64,000 bases of DNA from Nevskiaceae bacterium (lineage in GTDB: Bacteria; Pseudomonadota; Gammaproteobacteria; Steroidobacterales; Steroidobacteraceae), in the NCBI GenBank assembly GCA_018883185.1, contig VEQP01000005.1, forward strand, positions 50,948-114,947, read 5' to 3'. Positions 42,101 through 55,798 of the stretch are shown here, piece after piece. Below the pieces are notes generated by a model that searched no databases, was not told the origin of the DNA, and was given only the letters and a program-made list of their open reading frames with translations. Made by a program: the position numbers and the translations under genes. Numbering within the stretch: the first letter of the stretch is position 1; each line of letters starts with the position of its first letter.

Positions 42101-43931
42101 CGACCGGCGCCGCGGTCGGCGAGCCCACCGGGCCCGCGGCCAGCATCCAGGGGCGCTCGGCCAACATCCGCAGGCCAAAGTTTTCGAGTAGGGGCACGAG
42201 CTCGGCGATGGGCAGCGCCGCGCCATGACGCGCGATGCGCAGGTGAATGTTCTGGCGAGAGGCGCCTGCAGGTCGGTGCAAACGCAGTTGCGGTTGATCC
42301 GGTTGCGCGGCCAGTTGTTCGAGGGCCTCGATATCGGCGATCGACGCTTCCGGGTCGACCTCCGTTTGGTAGGCCACGGGAAAGCGTGTTGCGTGTCGCT
42401 CGAACAGCGCGCTGGCGCGACTCGCGGGCAGCGCATCGAAGAGCGCCGAGCGCAGCGTGTCGGTCCAGGTTGCCGCTGCTGCCGCGATGTCCGCTTCGAT
42501 CAGCGCGACGTCCAGCCGGGTGGGTAACTTGTCGCCGCGCACCATGACGTGCAGCCTCGCGTGGTTCGACAAAGCGATCTGCACTTGTGACTCGATATCG
42601 CGGCCGTCGCAGCGCTCGCGCAGCACTTGCTCAATGCGCAAACGCACCTCGGTGGTGTATCGATCGCGCGGCACGAAGGCCATACAGGACCAGAACCGCC
42701 CCGGTGCGTCATAGCGCATCATCAGGCGCGTCGTGCGACGTTCGTAGAGGTTGACGACGCCGCGAACGAAGTTGACGAGTTCACCGACGCTCGATTGAAA
42801 CAGTTCGTCTCGCGGCCAAGTCTCGAGTACCGCGAGTACCGCTTTGCCATCGTGACTTTGCGGGTCCAGGCCGAAGCGGGCGACGACATCAGCGACTTTA
42901 CGACGGACTACCGGGATCTCGGCGGGCGAGGCGAAATAGGCCGTCGAGGTCCACAAGCCGAGAAAACGGTGTTCGCCGCGAACTTGACCCCGAGCATCGA
43001 AATCCTTGATCGCCAAATGATCGAGGTGCCCGGCGCGGTGCACGGTCGACAGCAGCGGCGATTTGGTGATCAGCAAAGGAGCAGTGTCGCGCATCGCCTC
43101 ACGGAGTGCGCCGTCGAGCTCCTCGGCGGGTGCGGTGCCCGCATTTCGTTGGCGCAGGATACCAAGAGCGCTCTTTGGATCAGGCAGCAGGCGATCACGG
43201 CGTGCCCCCCGTTTCAGGCTGTTGTAGCGATAGCCCAGAAAGACGAAATGTGCACCCTCGACCCACTGCAGCAGAGCCACGGCCTCGGCTCGATCGGGTG
43301 TGCTGGCACTTTGCAGTGCGCCAATGACATCCATCACTTTGGAACGCATCGCGCGCCAGTCTTCGACCGCAAGTTGAACGTCGACGAGGGTCGAGCGCAA
43401 TGTTGACTCAATCGTCGCAAGCCGCTGCGGATCGAACTGACGGTCGATTTCGTAGAGCTGCCACGATTCGCGGATCGCCCCGTCGGTTTGCGGATCGATG
43501 GCAATGCGTCGGAGGTTTCCGGCGGCGTTGCGCTGCGTGGCGAGCACCGGATGAATCAGCATCTGCACGCCGATACCGGCACTGCTGAACGCCAGACTCA
43601 AGGAGTCGACGAGGAAAGGCCTATCGTCGGTGACTACCAGCACGTAGCTGTGACGCTCGCCGAGCCGGCTGCCTGCTTCGGGTGACACGGCACGTACCAG
43701 CGTAGTGCCGCGCCGTCTACGCCGACCTAGTTCGAGGTGCGCGCTGGCGAGATGAGCGAGCGTGAGCGGTGGGTGGCTGAGGAGGTCTTCCTCACCCACA
43801 CCGCGAAAGTACTCGCGCAGCATCGCAGCCGACGGTGCACCGCGAAGGGTACGCGCGGCGCGTACGATGCGTTCGATGAGTACCACGCGTTGACGGGGGA
43901 TTCGATGATTGGGCACGCGGCTGTCAACCAT
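39135..43931 (-). CDS. gdhB: NAD-dependent glutamate dehydrogenase, large (about 180 kDa) type, 1598 aa
   Basis: Very large catabolic enzyme converting glutamate to 2-oxoglutarate and ammonium. The long N-terminal half is regulatory, followed by the catalytic core with [20 protein letters not shown], the lysine-containing [23 protein letters not shown] and [11 protein letters not shown], and a C-terminal helical domain. Length fits the L-180/GDH4 class found in Pseudomonas and Streptomyces. ATG at 43931 overlaps the MarR stop by 8 bases, so it is translationally coupled to the regulator and probably part of the aromatic amino-acid operon. It could regenerate 2-oxoglutarate used by the tyrosine transaminase step and dispose of amino nitrogen. 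Confidence 0.95.
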   Translation of the reverse strand: [1598 protein letters not shown]

Positions 43932-44400
43932 GATCGTTTCCTCGTAGTGTTCGCGCTCGCGCGAGCAGGGTCATGATAATCCTCTCAAGCGCGATGCGGT
44001 CGGTCTCTTCGAGCACCTCGAGCACGGCGCGCTCGTGCCCGAGTGCGAGCGGCACCACCTCAGCGTAGATGCGTGAGCCCTCCGCCGACAATTGCAGCAC
44101 GGATCGACGGCGATCGCGGGTCGATATGTTGCGTTCGAGATAATGTTTGCCAAGCAGGCGGGCGACGGCACGACTGACCGCGACCTTATCCATGGCGGTA
44201 CGTTCGGCGACCTCGGCGGCGGCGAGGCCGGGCTCGATGGCCAGCACCGCCATCACGCGCCACTCCGGAATGCTCAGGCCAAATCGCGCCGAGTAGCTGC
44301 CGGCGATCACTGAGCTGATGAGATTGCTGAGGATCGATAGTCGATAGGGCAGGAAGCGATCGAGTTCGAGCTTGGGCAGGTCGGTCATCGTGTTGACCAT
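43924..44400 (-). CDS. MarR-family transcriptional regulator, 158 aa
   Basis: Winged-helix regulator: YRLSILSNLISSVIAGSYSARFGLSIPEWRVM, AAEVAERTAMDKVAVSRAVARLLGKHYLERN (recognition helix) and RRRSVLQLSAEG (wing). It probably represses the surrounding operon and responds to an aromatic intermediate. MarR-type regulators commonly sit in 4-hydroxyphenylpyruvate/homogentisate clusters. The start ATG 44400 lies 1 base after the fumarylacetoacetase stop; a 228-residue reading from 44610 would run through that gene and is rejected. It overlaps the glutamate dehydrogenase start by 8 bases. Confidence 0.9.
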   Translation of the reverse strand: MVNTMTDLPKLELDRFLPYRLSILSNLISSVIAGSYSARFGLSIPEWRVMAVLAIEPGLAAAEVAERTAMDKVAVSRAVARLLGKHYLERNISTRDRRRSVLQLSAEGSRIYAEVVPLALGHERAVLEVLEETDRIALERIIMTLLARARTLRGNDHG

Positions 44401-44401
44401 G

Positions 44402-45424
44402 CTACCCCAAGGGGTATGCCGCGACCCGTTGATCGATCTGGCCGAAGATGGAGCGGCCAGCGTCATCGCGCATGTCGATTTGTATCCGATCGCCCGCTCG
44501 CATGAAGGGCGTGTGCGGCGTGCCGCGCAGCAGAGTTTCGACGGTTCTTTGCTCGGCAATGCAGGAGTAACCGACGCCGCCCTCGGCAATCGGTCGGCCC
44601 GGCCCGCCATCGGCGCCGCGATTCGAGACCGTGCCTGAGCCGATCAAGGTACCCGCACCGAGCGCGCGGGTGCGCGCGGCATGCGCGATGAGCGTCGGGA
44701 AGTCGAACGTCATGTCGATGCCTGCATTGGCGCGACCGAACGGTTGTCCGTTGTAGTCGACTTCGAGGGCGCGGTGCAGCCGACCTTCGCGCCAGTGCGC
44801 GCCGAGTTCATCCGGCGTCACTGCCACGGGTGAAAACGCGCTCGAGGGTTTGGATTGGAAAAACCCAAAGCCTTTGGCGAGTTCGTTCGGGATGAGATTA
44901 CGCAGCGAGACGTCATTGACGAGCAGCAGCAGCCGGATGCGCTCGGCGGCGAGTTTCGGGCTTGCACCCAAGGGAACATCGTCGGTGGCGACGACCACTT
45001 CGGCTTCGAAATCGAGACCCCAGGACTCATCGGCCAGCGGTATGGAACCACGCGGTGTCAGGAAAGTGTCCGATCCGCCTTGATACATGAGAGGGTCGCT
45101 CCAGAACGAGGCGGGCAACTCGGCGTTGCGCGCCCTGCGTACGAGCTCGACGTGATTGACGTAGGCGGAGCCATCGGCCCATTGGTAGGCGCGCGGCAAA
45201 GGCGAGAGGCACTCAGCCGGGTCGAAAGGCGAGCCTTCGCCTGAGTTCACGCGGCGAGAGATTTCCTGCAGGGGAGTTTCGACCGAACTCCAGTCATCGA
45301 GGGCGGCTTGCAGCGTGGGGGCGATGTGCAGGGCGGGAAGCATCCGCGTCAGGTCTGTGGAGACCACAACGAGCCGTCCATCGCGTCGGGTCGGACCGGT
45401 ACTTTGCAAGCTGGCAAGTTTCAT
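44402..45424 (-). CDS. Fumarylacetoacetate hydrolase-family protein, 340 aa
   Basis: FAH-fold enzyme with the metal-binding sequence DFEAEVVVATDD and with NDVSLRN, KPSSAFSPVAVTPDELG and GSGTVSNRG. This matches the bacterial fumarylacetoacetase-type branch that completes tyrosine breakdown (fumarylacetoacetate to fumarate plus acetoacetate). It overlaps the VOC gene upstream by ATGA and is followed after 1 base by the MarR gene. Membership of the family is clear; the exact reaction rests on the neighbouring 4-hydroxyphenylpyruvate dioxygenase. Confidence 0.88.
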   Translation of the reverse strand: MKLASLQSTGPTRRDGRLVVVSTDLTRMLPALHIAPTLQAALDDWSSVETPLQEISRRVNSGEGSPFDPAECLSPLPRAYQWADGSAYVNHVELVRRARNAELPASFWSDPLMYQGGSDTFLTPRGSIPLADESWGLDFEAEVVVATDDVPLGASPKLAAERIRLLLLVNDVSLRNLIPNELAKGFGFFQSKPSSAFSPVAVTPDELGAHWREGRLHRALEVDYNGQPFGRANAGIDMTFDFPTLIAHAARTRALGAGTLIGSGTVSNRGADGGPGRPIAEGGVGYSCIAEQRTVETLLRGTPHTPFMRAGDRIQIDMRDDAGRSIFGQIDQRVAAYPLG

Positions 45425-45987
45425 GACTGAGCTCCGGGAGGGGAGGGGTCGCTTGCGAACTCACGCTCGTGCAACCAAGCGGCATGACGCGGCGCTCGCT
45501 TGGTGCGGCTCCACTCTTCGAGCATGGCGGGTGCCACCTCGCGGGCGCGCTGCTCGAGTTCCGGCGTCGCCGTGTTGACGGTCAGTTCGAGGCGGTGTCC
45601 GTTCGGATCAAAGAAATAAATGGACTTGAAAAGCCCGTGATCGGTCGGGCCGACCACCTCGAGCCCACGCGCGGTGAGTCGGTTCCGCATCTGTTCGAGC
45701 GTATCGACACTGTCGAGCTCGAAGGCGATGTGTTGTACCCAGCTTGGGGTGTTCGGATCTCGACTCATCGGTTCCCGGGTCGGCAACTCGAAGAAAGCCA
45801 GCACGTTACCCATGCCCGCATCCAGAAACACGTGCATGTAGGGGTCAGGCTCGTGCGTGGAGGGCACGCGATCTTCCGCGAAGGCCGTGGTGAAGGCCAT
45901 GCCGAGCACATCACGATAGAACTCGACCGTTTCACGCGCATCGCGACAACGGTAGGCGACGTGGTGGATCCTGCGAATCAGACTCAT
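45421..45987 (-). CDS. VOC (glyoxalase/bleomycin-resistance/dioxygenase) superfamily protein, 188 aa
   Basis: Single VOC module: [23 protein letters not shown] at the N-terminus, QHIAFELD midway and GHRLELTV near residue 135, the usual H/H/E positions for one metal site. A C-terminal tail of about 50 residues is extra. It could be a dioxygenase, isomerase or glyoxalase. It sits exactly where a homogentisate-pathway enzyme would be expected, between the 4-hydroxyphenylpyruvate dioxygenase and the fumarylacetoacetase-family gene, joined to both by ATGA overlaps. Its reaction is unknown. Confidence 0.85.
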   Translation of the reverse strand: MSLIRRIHHVAYRCRDARETVEFYRDVLGMAFTTAFAEDRVPSTHEPDPYMHVFLDAGMGNVLAFFELPTREPMSRDPNTPSWVQHIAFELDSVDTLEQMRNRLTARGLEVVGPTDHGLFKSIYFFDPNGHRLELTVNTATPELEQRAREVAPAMLEEWSRTKRAPRHAAWLHEREFASDPSPPGAQS

Positions 45988-47105
45988 GGGTTTGCCGTTC
46001 CGCGCTGGTGCAGTGCGCCGCGACGGATTTGATCGCGCTCCAGCGACTCGAATAGCGCCTTGAAGTTGCCCTCGCCAAAACCTTCATCGCCGGCGCGCTG
46101 GATGAACTCGAAGAACACGGGGCCGACCAAGCACTCTGAGAATATCTGCAGCAGTAGTCGACGCTCGCTGCCGGTGGTGCCATCGAGCAGGATGCCGCGT
46201 TGTTGCAGCTCAGTTGTCGGCTGCCCGTGGCCGGGCAGGCGATCCTCCAGCATCGCGTAGTAGGTGGCGGGTGGCGCCGTCATCAGTGGCACGTTGCGTG
46301 AACGCAGCGCGTCGACCGTGGCGCACAGGTCCGGTGTCGCCAGAGCGATGTGTTGGATGCCCTCGCCATTGAAGCGCATCAGGTACTCGTCGATTTGACC
46401 GCCGCCTTGGCCGCCTTCCTCGTTGAGCGGGATGCGGATCTTGTCGTCGGGCGCCGTCATCGCGCGCGACAGCAGTCCGGTGTGTTGACCGTGAATGTCG
46501 AAGTGACGGATCTCGCGAAAGTTGAACAGGCGCTCGTAAAAGCTCGCCCAGTGGTTGAGCCGACCGCGATACACGTTGTGGGTGAGGTGGTCGATGTGGC
46601 TTAGGCCGACTCCCGCTGGATGGCGATCGACTGCCGCGCGCCACTCGAAGTCGATGTCGTAAATGGTCGCGCCCGGCGTATAGCGGTCGATCAGATAAAG
46701 CGCCGCGCCGCCAATGGCGCGAATGGCAGGCAAGCGAAGTTCCATCGGGCCTGTGGCCATGTCGATCGGCTGGGCGCCGAGTTGCAGGGCGCGTGAGTAG
46801 GCGCGTTGCGCGTTACGCACGCGAAAGGCCATGCCGCAGGCGCCTGGGCCGTGCTCGGCTGCGAAATACGCCGCCTGACTGTGCTGGTCCCGGTTGACGA
46901 TGAAGTTGATGTCACCCTGACGGTACAAGGTGACGTCCTTCGAGCGATGGTCGGCGACCGCAATAAAGCCCAAGGACTCGAACAGTCGCTCCAGCGGGCC
47001 GGTGTCCGGCGCCGCGAACTCGACGAACTCGAAACCGTCGAGGCCCATGGGGTTATCCCTCACCGTGGCCTGGGTTTGGGCGGCATCTTGCAGCGCGGCA
47101 TTCAT
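45984..47105 (-). CDS. hpd: 4-hydroxyphenylpyruvate dioxygenase, 373 aa
   Basis: Two VOC halves. Iron ligands are visible as His in [10 protein letters not shown] (about residue 170), His in [10 protein letters not shown] (about 252) and Glu in FFEFIQRAG (about 332). [23 protein letters not shown] and [32 protein letters not shown] are characteristic. It converts 4-hydroxyphenylpyruvate to homogentisate with O2, releasing CO2. It is first in the operon; AAGG precedes the ATG at 47105 and a 13-bp palindrome lies 24 bp upstream. The homogentisate 1,2-dioxygenase needed next is not in the window. Confidence 0.93.
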   Translation of the reverse strand: MNAALQDAAQTQATVRDNPMGLDGFEFVEFAAPDTGPLERLFESLGFIAVADHRSKDVTLYRQGDINFIVNRDQHSQAAYFAAEHGPGACGMAFRVRNAQRAYSRALQLGAQPIDMATGPMELRLPAIRAIGGAALYLIDRYTPGATIYDIDFEWRAAVDRHPAGVGLSHIDHLTHNVYRGRLNHWASFYERLFNFREIRHFDIHGQHTGLLSRAMTAPDDKIRIPLNEEGGQGGGQIDEYLMRFNGEGIQHIALATPDLCATVDALRSRNVPLMTAPPATYYAMLEDRLPGHGQPTTELQQRGILLDGTTGSERRLLLQIFSECLVGPVFFEFIQRAGDEGFGEGNFKALFESLERDQIRRGALHQRGTANP

Positions 47106-47128
47106 ATCGAGGCCTTTTTAGTTCCAAA

Positions 47129-47141
47129 TGAAACCGTTTCA
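47129..47141. promoter_or_regulatory. 13-bp perfect palindrome between the divergent hpd and ArsR-type genes
   Basis: TGAAAC-C-GTTTCA, 6-bp arms around one base, in a 71-bp divergent gap, 24 bp before the hpd start and 36 bp before the ArsR-type start. Likely an operator. The local MarR or ArsR-type regulator are both candidate binders; which one is not shown by sequence. Confidence 0.55.
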
Positions 47142-47176
47142 AACGTAACCGTTGCCGTGCTGCCTGTCTAGAGCCT

Positions 47177-48175
47177 ATGATTTATACAATGTTGGGTAAT
47201 TTCGAAACTAAGCTAGATGCAGAGGCGCTAGCCAAGGTGTTACGGGCCTTGGCGGACCCCGCGCGGGTTCGTCTTCTGCGTCTGTGCGCCGATCGACCCA
47301 CCAGCGTGTCAGAGCTGGCGGCGGCGACCTCCGACAGCGAGCCCAACGTGTCTCGTCACCTCAAGCAATTGGCAATGGTCGGGCTGCTGCGGCGCGTTCG
47401 ACGCGGCCAGCGGGTCGAGTACCTGCCGGTGAGCGAAGCGGGCTTCGCTGCAGAGCTGCTCGGTCTGTTGCTGCAGCGCTTTTCCTCGGACGACCCTGGC
47501 TTGCGCGAGGCGCGGGCTCGGTTGCGAGCCATCGAGGCCGGGGCGCGTTCGAGCCTGCGTGGCTCGGCGGCCGACTGGGTGGTGGCGAGCCGCTTTGGCC
47601 GTACCCTGAAGGCAGCACTCGGCGCGGCGTTCGAGCGCGACGTCACCGGAACAACTGTGCTCGTGCGCAGCCAGCATCGGGAGGTGTTGGACGCTCTTCT
47701 GGCCGATCGACCGTCAGGTCCGACCGTTACGTTGCGTGCCGAGTCCAAGCCGGAGAAGAACGTACTGCAAGCCTGGCTAGAGGCCGAAGGCCTGCGGGCC
47801 GAGGTGCTCACGAGCGGCGAAGTGCGCAAGGGCCGCACGTTCGCGGTCTGCTTGGAGTCACCGTTGGCCGATGAATTGCGCGAGCCGTCACAGCTCACTG
47901 CCATGCTGCAGCGCTGTAGGGCGCAGCTCGTCGCAGGCGGCGTGCTGTGGTGCGTCGTGCCGTACGAGACGCTCGAGGACGACCCGTCGCCGCTGCTGCG
48001 GCTGCGTGCGCTGCTTGGCGAGTGCGGCATCGATTGCACGCTGCTCGCGCCGGTCGAGGCTGAGGGGCGCCATGTGGTTCTTGTGCGCGGCTTGCTCCGA
48101 GGCGTTGCCGTGACGGCCGCATCGACTCGAACCATCGATACCCCAGTTCATCACGCCAGTCCGGTTCCGGCCTGA
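47177..48175 (+). CDS. ArsR-type regulator with degenerate methyltransferase-like C-terminus (SahR-like), 332 aa
   Basis: Residues about 10-95 form an ArsR winged helix (LAKVLRALADPARVRLLRLC, SVSELAAATSDSEPNVSRHLKQLAMVGLLRRVRRGQRVEYLP). The remaining 230 residues resemble a SAM-dependent methyltransferase in the strand pattern near the end but lack a clear GxGxG SAM motif. SahR is an ArsR-family regulator of proteobacteria that responds to S-adenosylhomocysteine and controls methionine-cycle genes. The immediate neighbours metF and metH fit this role. ATG 47189 is an alternative start. It is 18 bp from metF and probably autoregulated from the shared 71-bp gap with hpd. Confidence 0.85.
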   Translation: MIYTMLGNFETKLDAEALAKVLRALADPARVRLLRLCADRPTSVSELAAATSDSEPNVSRHLKQLAMVGLLRRVRRGQRVEYLPVSEAGFAAELLGLLLQRFSSDDPGLREARARLRAIEAGARSSLRGSAADWVVASRFGRTLKAALGAAFERDVTGTTVLVRSQHREVLDALLADRPSGPTVTLRAESKPEKNVLQAWLEAEGLRAEVLTSGEVRKGRTFAVCLESPLADELREPSQLTAMLQRCRAQLVAGGVLWCVVPYETLEDDPSPLLRLRALLGECGIDCTLLAPVEAEGRHVVLVRGLLRGVAVTAASTRTIDTPVHHASPVPA

Positions 48176-52860
<4,685 letters not shown>

Positions 52861-52878
52861 TCGAGCGCGCGCTTCGAG

Positions 52879-53568
52879 TCAGCGCGCGGGCTCTGCGTCA
52901 TCGAGCTGCTTGAGGAAGCCGGGCCCGCCCAGTGCCCGCATCTGCGCCATGATCGTCTCGACCCGGCGCTGCACGTACGGCGAGGGCGATGAGGCTTTGA
53001 AGCGTTTCGGGTTAGGCAGTACGGCGGCGAGCGTCGCGGCTTCGCGCCGCGTCAGCCGTGCGGCGCTTTTGCCAAAGAAACGTTGCGCAGCCGCTTCCAC
53101 GCCGTAGACGCCCCGGCCCATCTCGGCGATGTTGAGATAAACCTCGAGAATGCGCTCCTTTGGCCACAGCGCCTCGATCAACACCGTGAACCAGACTTCG
53201 AGGCCTTTGCGCGTCCAGCTTCGCCCGGACCAAAGAAATAGGTTCTTTGCCACTTGCTGCGAAATGGTCGAGGCGCCCCGCTTGCGCTTGCTCTTGGCGT
53301 TGTGCTGCACGGCCTTGCGGATCGACTCGAAATCGAAGCCGGCGTGGAAGGGGAACTGCTGATCCTCTGCTGCGATTGCCGCCATGGCGGCGTGTGGCGA
53401 AATGCGCTCCAAGGGCACCCACCGATAATCGTTGCGGTACTCGCCGTTGCCTGCCAGTAGCGCCGAGGTGCGCTCGGCCAGCATGAAGGCGGAGCTGGGC
53501 GGTGGCGCCCAGCGCAACAGCAGTACGAGTAGCACTGAGAACGCTGCCGCACCCAGCAGCGTGAGCAC
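52879..53568 (-). CDS. mtgA: Monofunctional biosynthetic peptidoglycan transglycosylase, 229 aa
   Basis: GT51 glycosyltransferase that polymerises lipid II. One N-terminal membrane helix ([19 protein letters not shown]) is followed by the catalytic region with [14 protein letters not shown] (catalytic Glu), [26 protein letters not shown] and [12 protein letters not shown]. The GTG start at 53568 is the first start codon after an upstream in-frame stop; a non-standard CTG about 15 codons earlier would add a basic cytoplasmic tail. It is third in a minus-strand run after prmC and the cyclophilin. Confidence 0.93.
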   Translation of the reverse strand: MLTLLGAAAFSVLLVLLLRWAPPPSSAFMLAERTSALLAGNGEYRNDYRWVPLERISPHAAMAAIAAEDQQFPFHAGFDFESIRKAVQHNAKSKRKRGASTISQQVAKNLFLWSGRSWTRKGLEVWFTVLIEALWPKERILEVYLNIAEMGRGVYGVEAAAQRFFGKSAARLTRREAATLAAVLPNPKRFKASSPSPYVQRRVETIMAQMRALGGPGFLKQLDDAEPAR

Positions 53569-53612
53569 GAGCAGTCGCAGGGTGCGCAGCAGCAGGGCGA
53601 GCGGTCCGCGTT

Positions 53613-54104
53613 TCAGGCGGTCGTCTCGCGAGTGACCGACAGCACCACCACATCATCGACCGGCACATCGCCGTGTCCGCGGCGACGCGTGGTGGCAACG
53701 CCCGCGATCGCATCGACAATCTCCATCCCCGACGTCACGCGACCGAATACGGCGTAGCCATAGTTGCCAGGGGAGTGATTAAGAAAGTCGTTGTCGACCA
53801 GATTGATGAAGAATTGTGAGGTGGCGCTGTGGATATCGTTGGTGCGCGCCATGGCGAGCGTGCCGCGAAGATTTTCGACACCGTTGGTAGCCTCGTTGCG
53901 GATCGGTGGTCGCGTCGACTTCTGTTCCATGCCTGCCGCGAAGCCGCCACCTTGGATCATGAAGTTCGGGATGACGCGGTGGAACAGCGTGCCGTCGTAG
54001 TGGCCATCGTCGACGTACTTAAGAAAGTTGGCACTGCTCTCGGGTGCTTCTTTAGTGAACAGCTCTACGGTGAAATCGCCGGCGGTGGTCTTGAAACGCA
54101 ACAT
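53613..54104 (-). CDS. ppiB: Cyclophilin-type peptidyl-prolyl cis-trans isomerase, 163 aa
   Basis: Cytoplasmic PpiB-like single domain without a signal peptide. Catalytic and binding residues appear in [15 protein letters not shown] (Arg, Phe, Gln), SQFFINL and [15 protein letters not shown]. It speeds proline isomerisation during folding. It lies 10 bp after prmC and 44 bp before mtgA and is likely co-transcribed with them. Confidence 0.93.
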   Translation of the reverse strand: MLRFKTTAGDFTVELFTKEAPESSANFLKYVDDGHYDGTLFHRVIPNFMIQGGGFAAGMEQKSTRPPIRNEATNGVENLRGTLAMARTNDIHSATSQFFINLVDNDFLNHSPGNYGYAVFGRVTSGMEIVDAIAGVATTRRRGHGDVPVDDVVVLSVTRETTA

Positions 54105-54114
54105 GTTCGATCCT

Positions 54115-55023
54115 TCAGGGTGAGGGGGCAGGGAGCCAACGCCCCTCCGTCACCCGTTCGTGTCCGGCGAGGTCGCGGTGCGAGACTACGTGAGCGAAAC
54201 CCCGCGCGACAAGCCGCGCGCGCAACTCCGCGCCTTGAGTGCTGCCGTGCTCGAGCAACAACACACCACCGTCAGCGAGGTGCCTCGGTGCGTGTTCGAG
54301 GATGTACTGCAAATCGGCGAACGCGTCGGTGCCGGGCGTCAGGGCGGCTCGCGGCTCGTGGCGCAACCCGTCTGCTTCCAGCACCGGATCATCGGCCGCC
54401 ACATAGGGCGGGTTGCTGACGATGAGTTCGAACTGCTGCTCACCGAGCGGTTCGAACCAATTGCCGGCGTGAAAAACGACCCGGTTTGCAGCAGGGCGTT
54501 CGGCCTCCAAGCGTGCGGCATTGGCCCGGGCGATACGTAAGGCGGAGTCTGATCGCTCGACGGCATGCACCTTCCAAGTCGGTCGCTCTAGCGCGAGAGT
54601 GAGGGCGATAGCACCGGATCCGGTGCCAAGATCAACCGCTCGGACCGAGGTCTGCGCAGGCTCGACCCCAGCAACTTCATCGCCAGCGAGTAGCGCCCGC
54701 TCGATGAGCAGTTCCGTTTCGGGTCGCGGCACGAGCACGGCAGCATCGACCATGAAACTTCGCGACCAGAACTCACGCTCACCCATCAGGTAGGCCAGCG
54801 GCTCGCCCGTGGCGCGTCGCTGCGTCCACTGCGCGACGCGCTGCGCGAGGGCATCGGACACCGGCCAATCCGGGTCCGTGATCAAACGGCTGCGGGGCAG
54901 CTCGAGCGCTGCGCAGATCAGTGTCTCGGCCTCGCGGCGGGCCAGCGTGCCGTGAGCGGCCAATTGCGCGGTGGTCGACGCCAGCAGGGCACGCAGCGTG
55001 GGGGGAACGGGTGACGCGAGCAT
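54115..55023 (-). CDS. prmC: Release factor glutamine methyltransferase, 302 aa
   Basis: SAM-dependent N5-glutamine methyltransferase modifying the GGQ motif of RF1/RF2. N-terminal helical domain, then SAM motif [12 protein letters not shown] and catalytic NPPY ([11 protein letters not shown]). PrmC acts on PrfA, encoded nearby. ATG 55023 is chosen since the frame 44 codons upstream crosses the promoter of the divergent membrane-protein gene. In most gammaproteobacteria prmC directly follows prfA; here an oppositely oriented gene lies between them. Confidence 0.94.
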   Translation of the reverse strand: MLASPVPPTLRALLASTTAQLAAHGTLARREAETLICAALELPRSRLITDPDWPVSDALAQRVAQWTQRRATGEPLAYLMGEREFWSRSFMVDAAVLVPRPETELLIERALLAGDEVAGVEPAQTSVRAVDLGTGSGAIALTLALERPTWKVHAVERSDSALRIARANAARLEAERPAANRVVFHAGNWFEPLGEQQFELIVSNPPYVAADDPVLEADGLRHEPRAALTPGTDAFADLQYILEHAPRHLADGGVLLLEHGSTQGAELRARLVARGFAHVVSHRDLAGHERVTEGRWLPAPSP

Positions 55024-55066
55024 GCCTGAAGTTTGCCATGCGGCGCGTTCTGCTACATTGCGCGCC

Positions 55067-55798
55067 GTGTCCACGTCCGACGCTCCCTCAGCCGCCGTGT
55101 CTGCCGCGCCGATCGCGCTTGGGCCCACGCTCGAACTCGGCTGGCAGTTATTCAAGCGCAGTCTGCCGCGCTGCCTGCCGCTTTCCTTGCTGGCCGTACT
55201 TATCGGTCAACTGCCCGCGGTGTTCTTGTTGAGGAGTGCCGATCGCGGTGTGCTGTGGCTGCTGCTTAACGTGCTATCGGCACTGGCGGGGCTGGCGCTT
55301 TGGTTGCTCATCATGCAGCGTCAGTACGCGCTGTTGCAGGGCGGTGGTGGCAGCTTGGGCAGTGATCTTCGGCAGGTCCTCGGCGCGCTGCCTCGGGCGC
55401 TCGGCGTGCTCGTCGTCACCGTGCTGCTGATCGGAGCGGGCTTGCTGCTACTTGTGGTGCCCGGGGTATACCTGCTCGTCGCTTTGTGGCCGGCGCTGAC
55501 GCTGGCCGTGTGCGAGGGTCGCGGCCTGCGCGAGTCCGTCGATGGCAGTCTGCAGCTCGTTCGTGGTCGATGGGGGGTCGCGGCGGGCGCGTGGGTGATT
55601 ACGCTGATTGCGGTGTTCGGCGTCGTTATGCTCGGCATGGGAGCGGGGTTGCTGCTGATCGAGTGGCAACTGGTGACCGGTCTGCCCGTCGGTACGCTGG
55701 TCTCGGCGCTGGTGCCGGGTCTGGTGGGTGCGCTGTTTCCACCGCTTGTAATCGCCTTTGGTCTCGCGCTGCACGCGCGCCTGCGCGCGGCGGCTTAG
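55067..55798 (+). CDS. Integral membrane protein, YciC-like, 243 aa
   Basis: No firm family assignment. A Ser/Ala-rich cytoplasmic start is followed by [34 protein letters not shown] and about six hydrophobic helices. The pattern of [28 protein letters not shown] resembles the YciC/glycerophosphodiester-diesterase membrane-domain group. The start GTG 55067 is preferred: a TTGCCA/TACATT promoter-like pair at 55033-55059 lies just upstream. It is divergent from prmC and overlaps the end of prfA by 4 bases on the opposite strand. Confidence 0.75.
   Translation: MSTSDAPSAAVSAAPIALGPTLELGWQLFKRSLPRCLPLSLLAVLIGQLPAVFLLRSADRGVLWLLLNVLSALAGLALWLLIMQRQYALLQGGGGSLGSDLRQVLGALPRALGVLVVTVLLIGAGLLLLVVPGVYLLVALWPALTLAVCEGRGLRESVDGSLQLVRGRWGVAAGAWVITLIAVFGVVMLGMGAGLLLIEWQLVTGLPVGTLVSALVPGLVGALFPPLVIAFGLALHARLRAAA

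Noticed and set aside
52861..52900. GC-rich inverted repeat between metH and mtgA as a bidirectional terminator
   Set aside because: GCGCGC arms are present but there is no T-tract on either strand, and the repeat runs into mtgA coding sequence.
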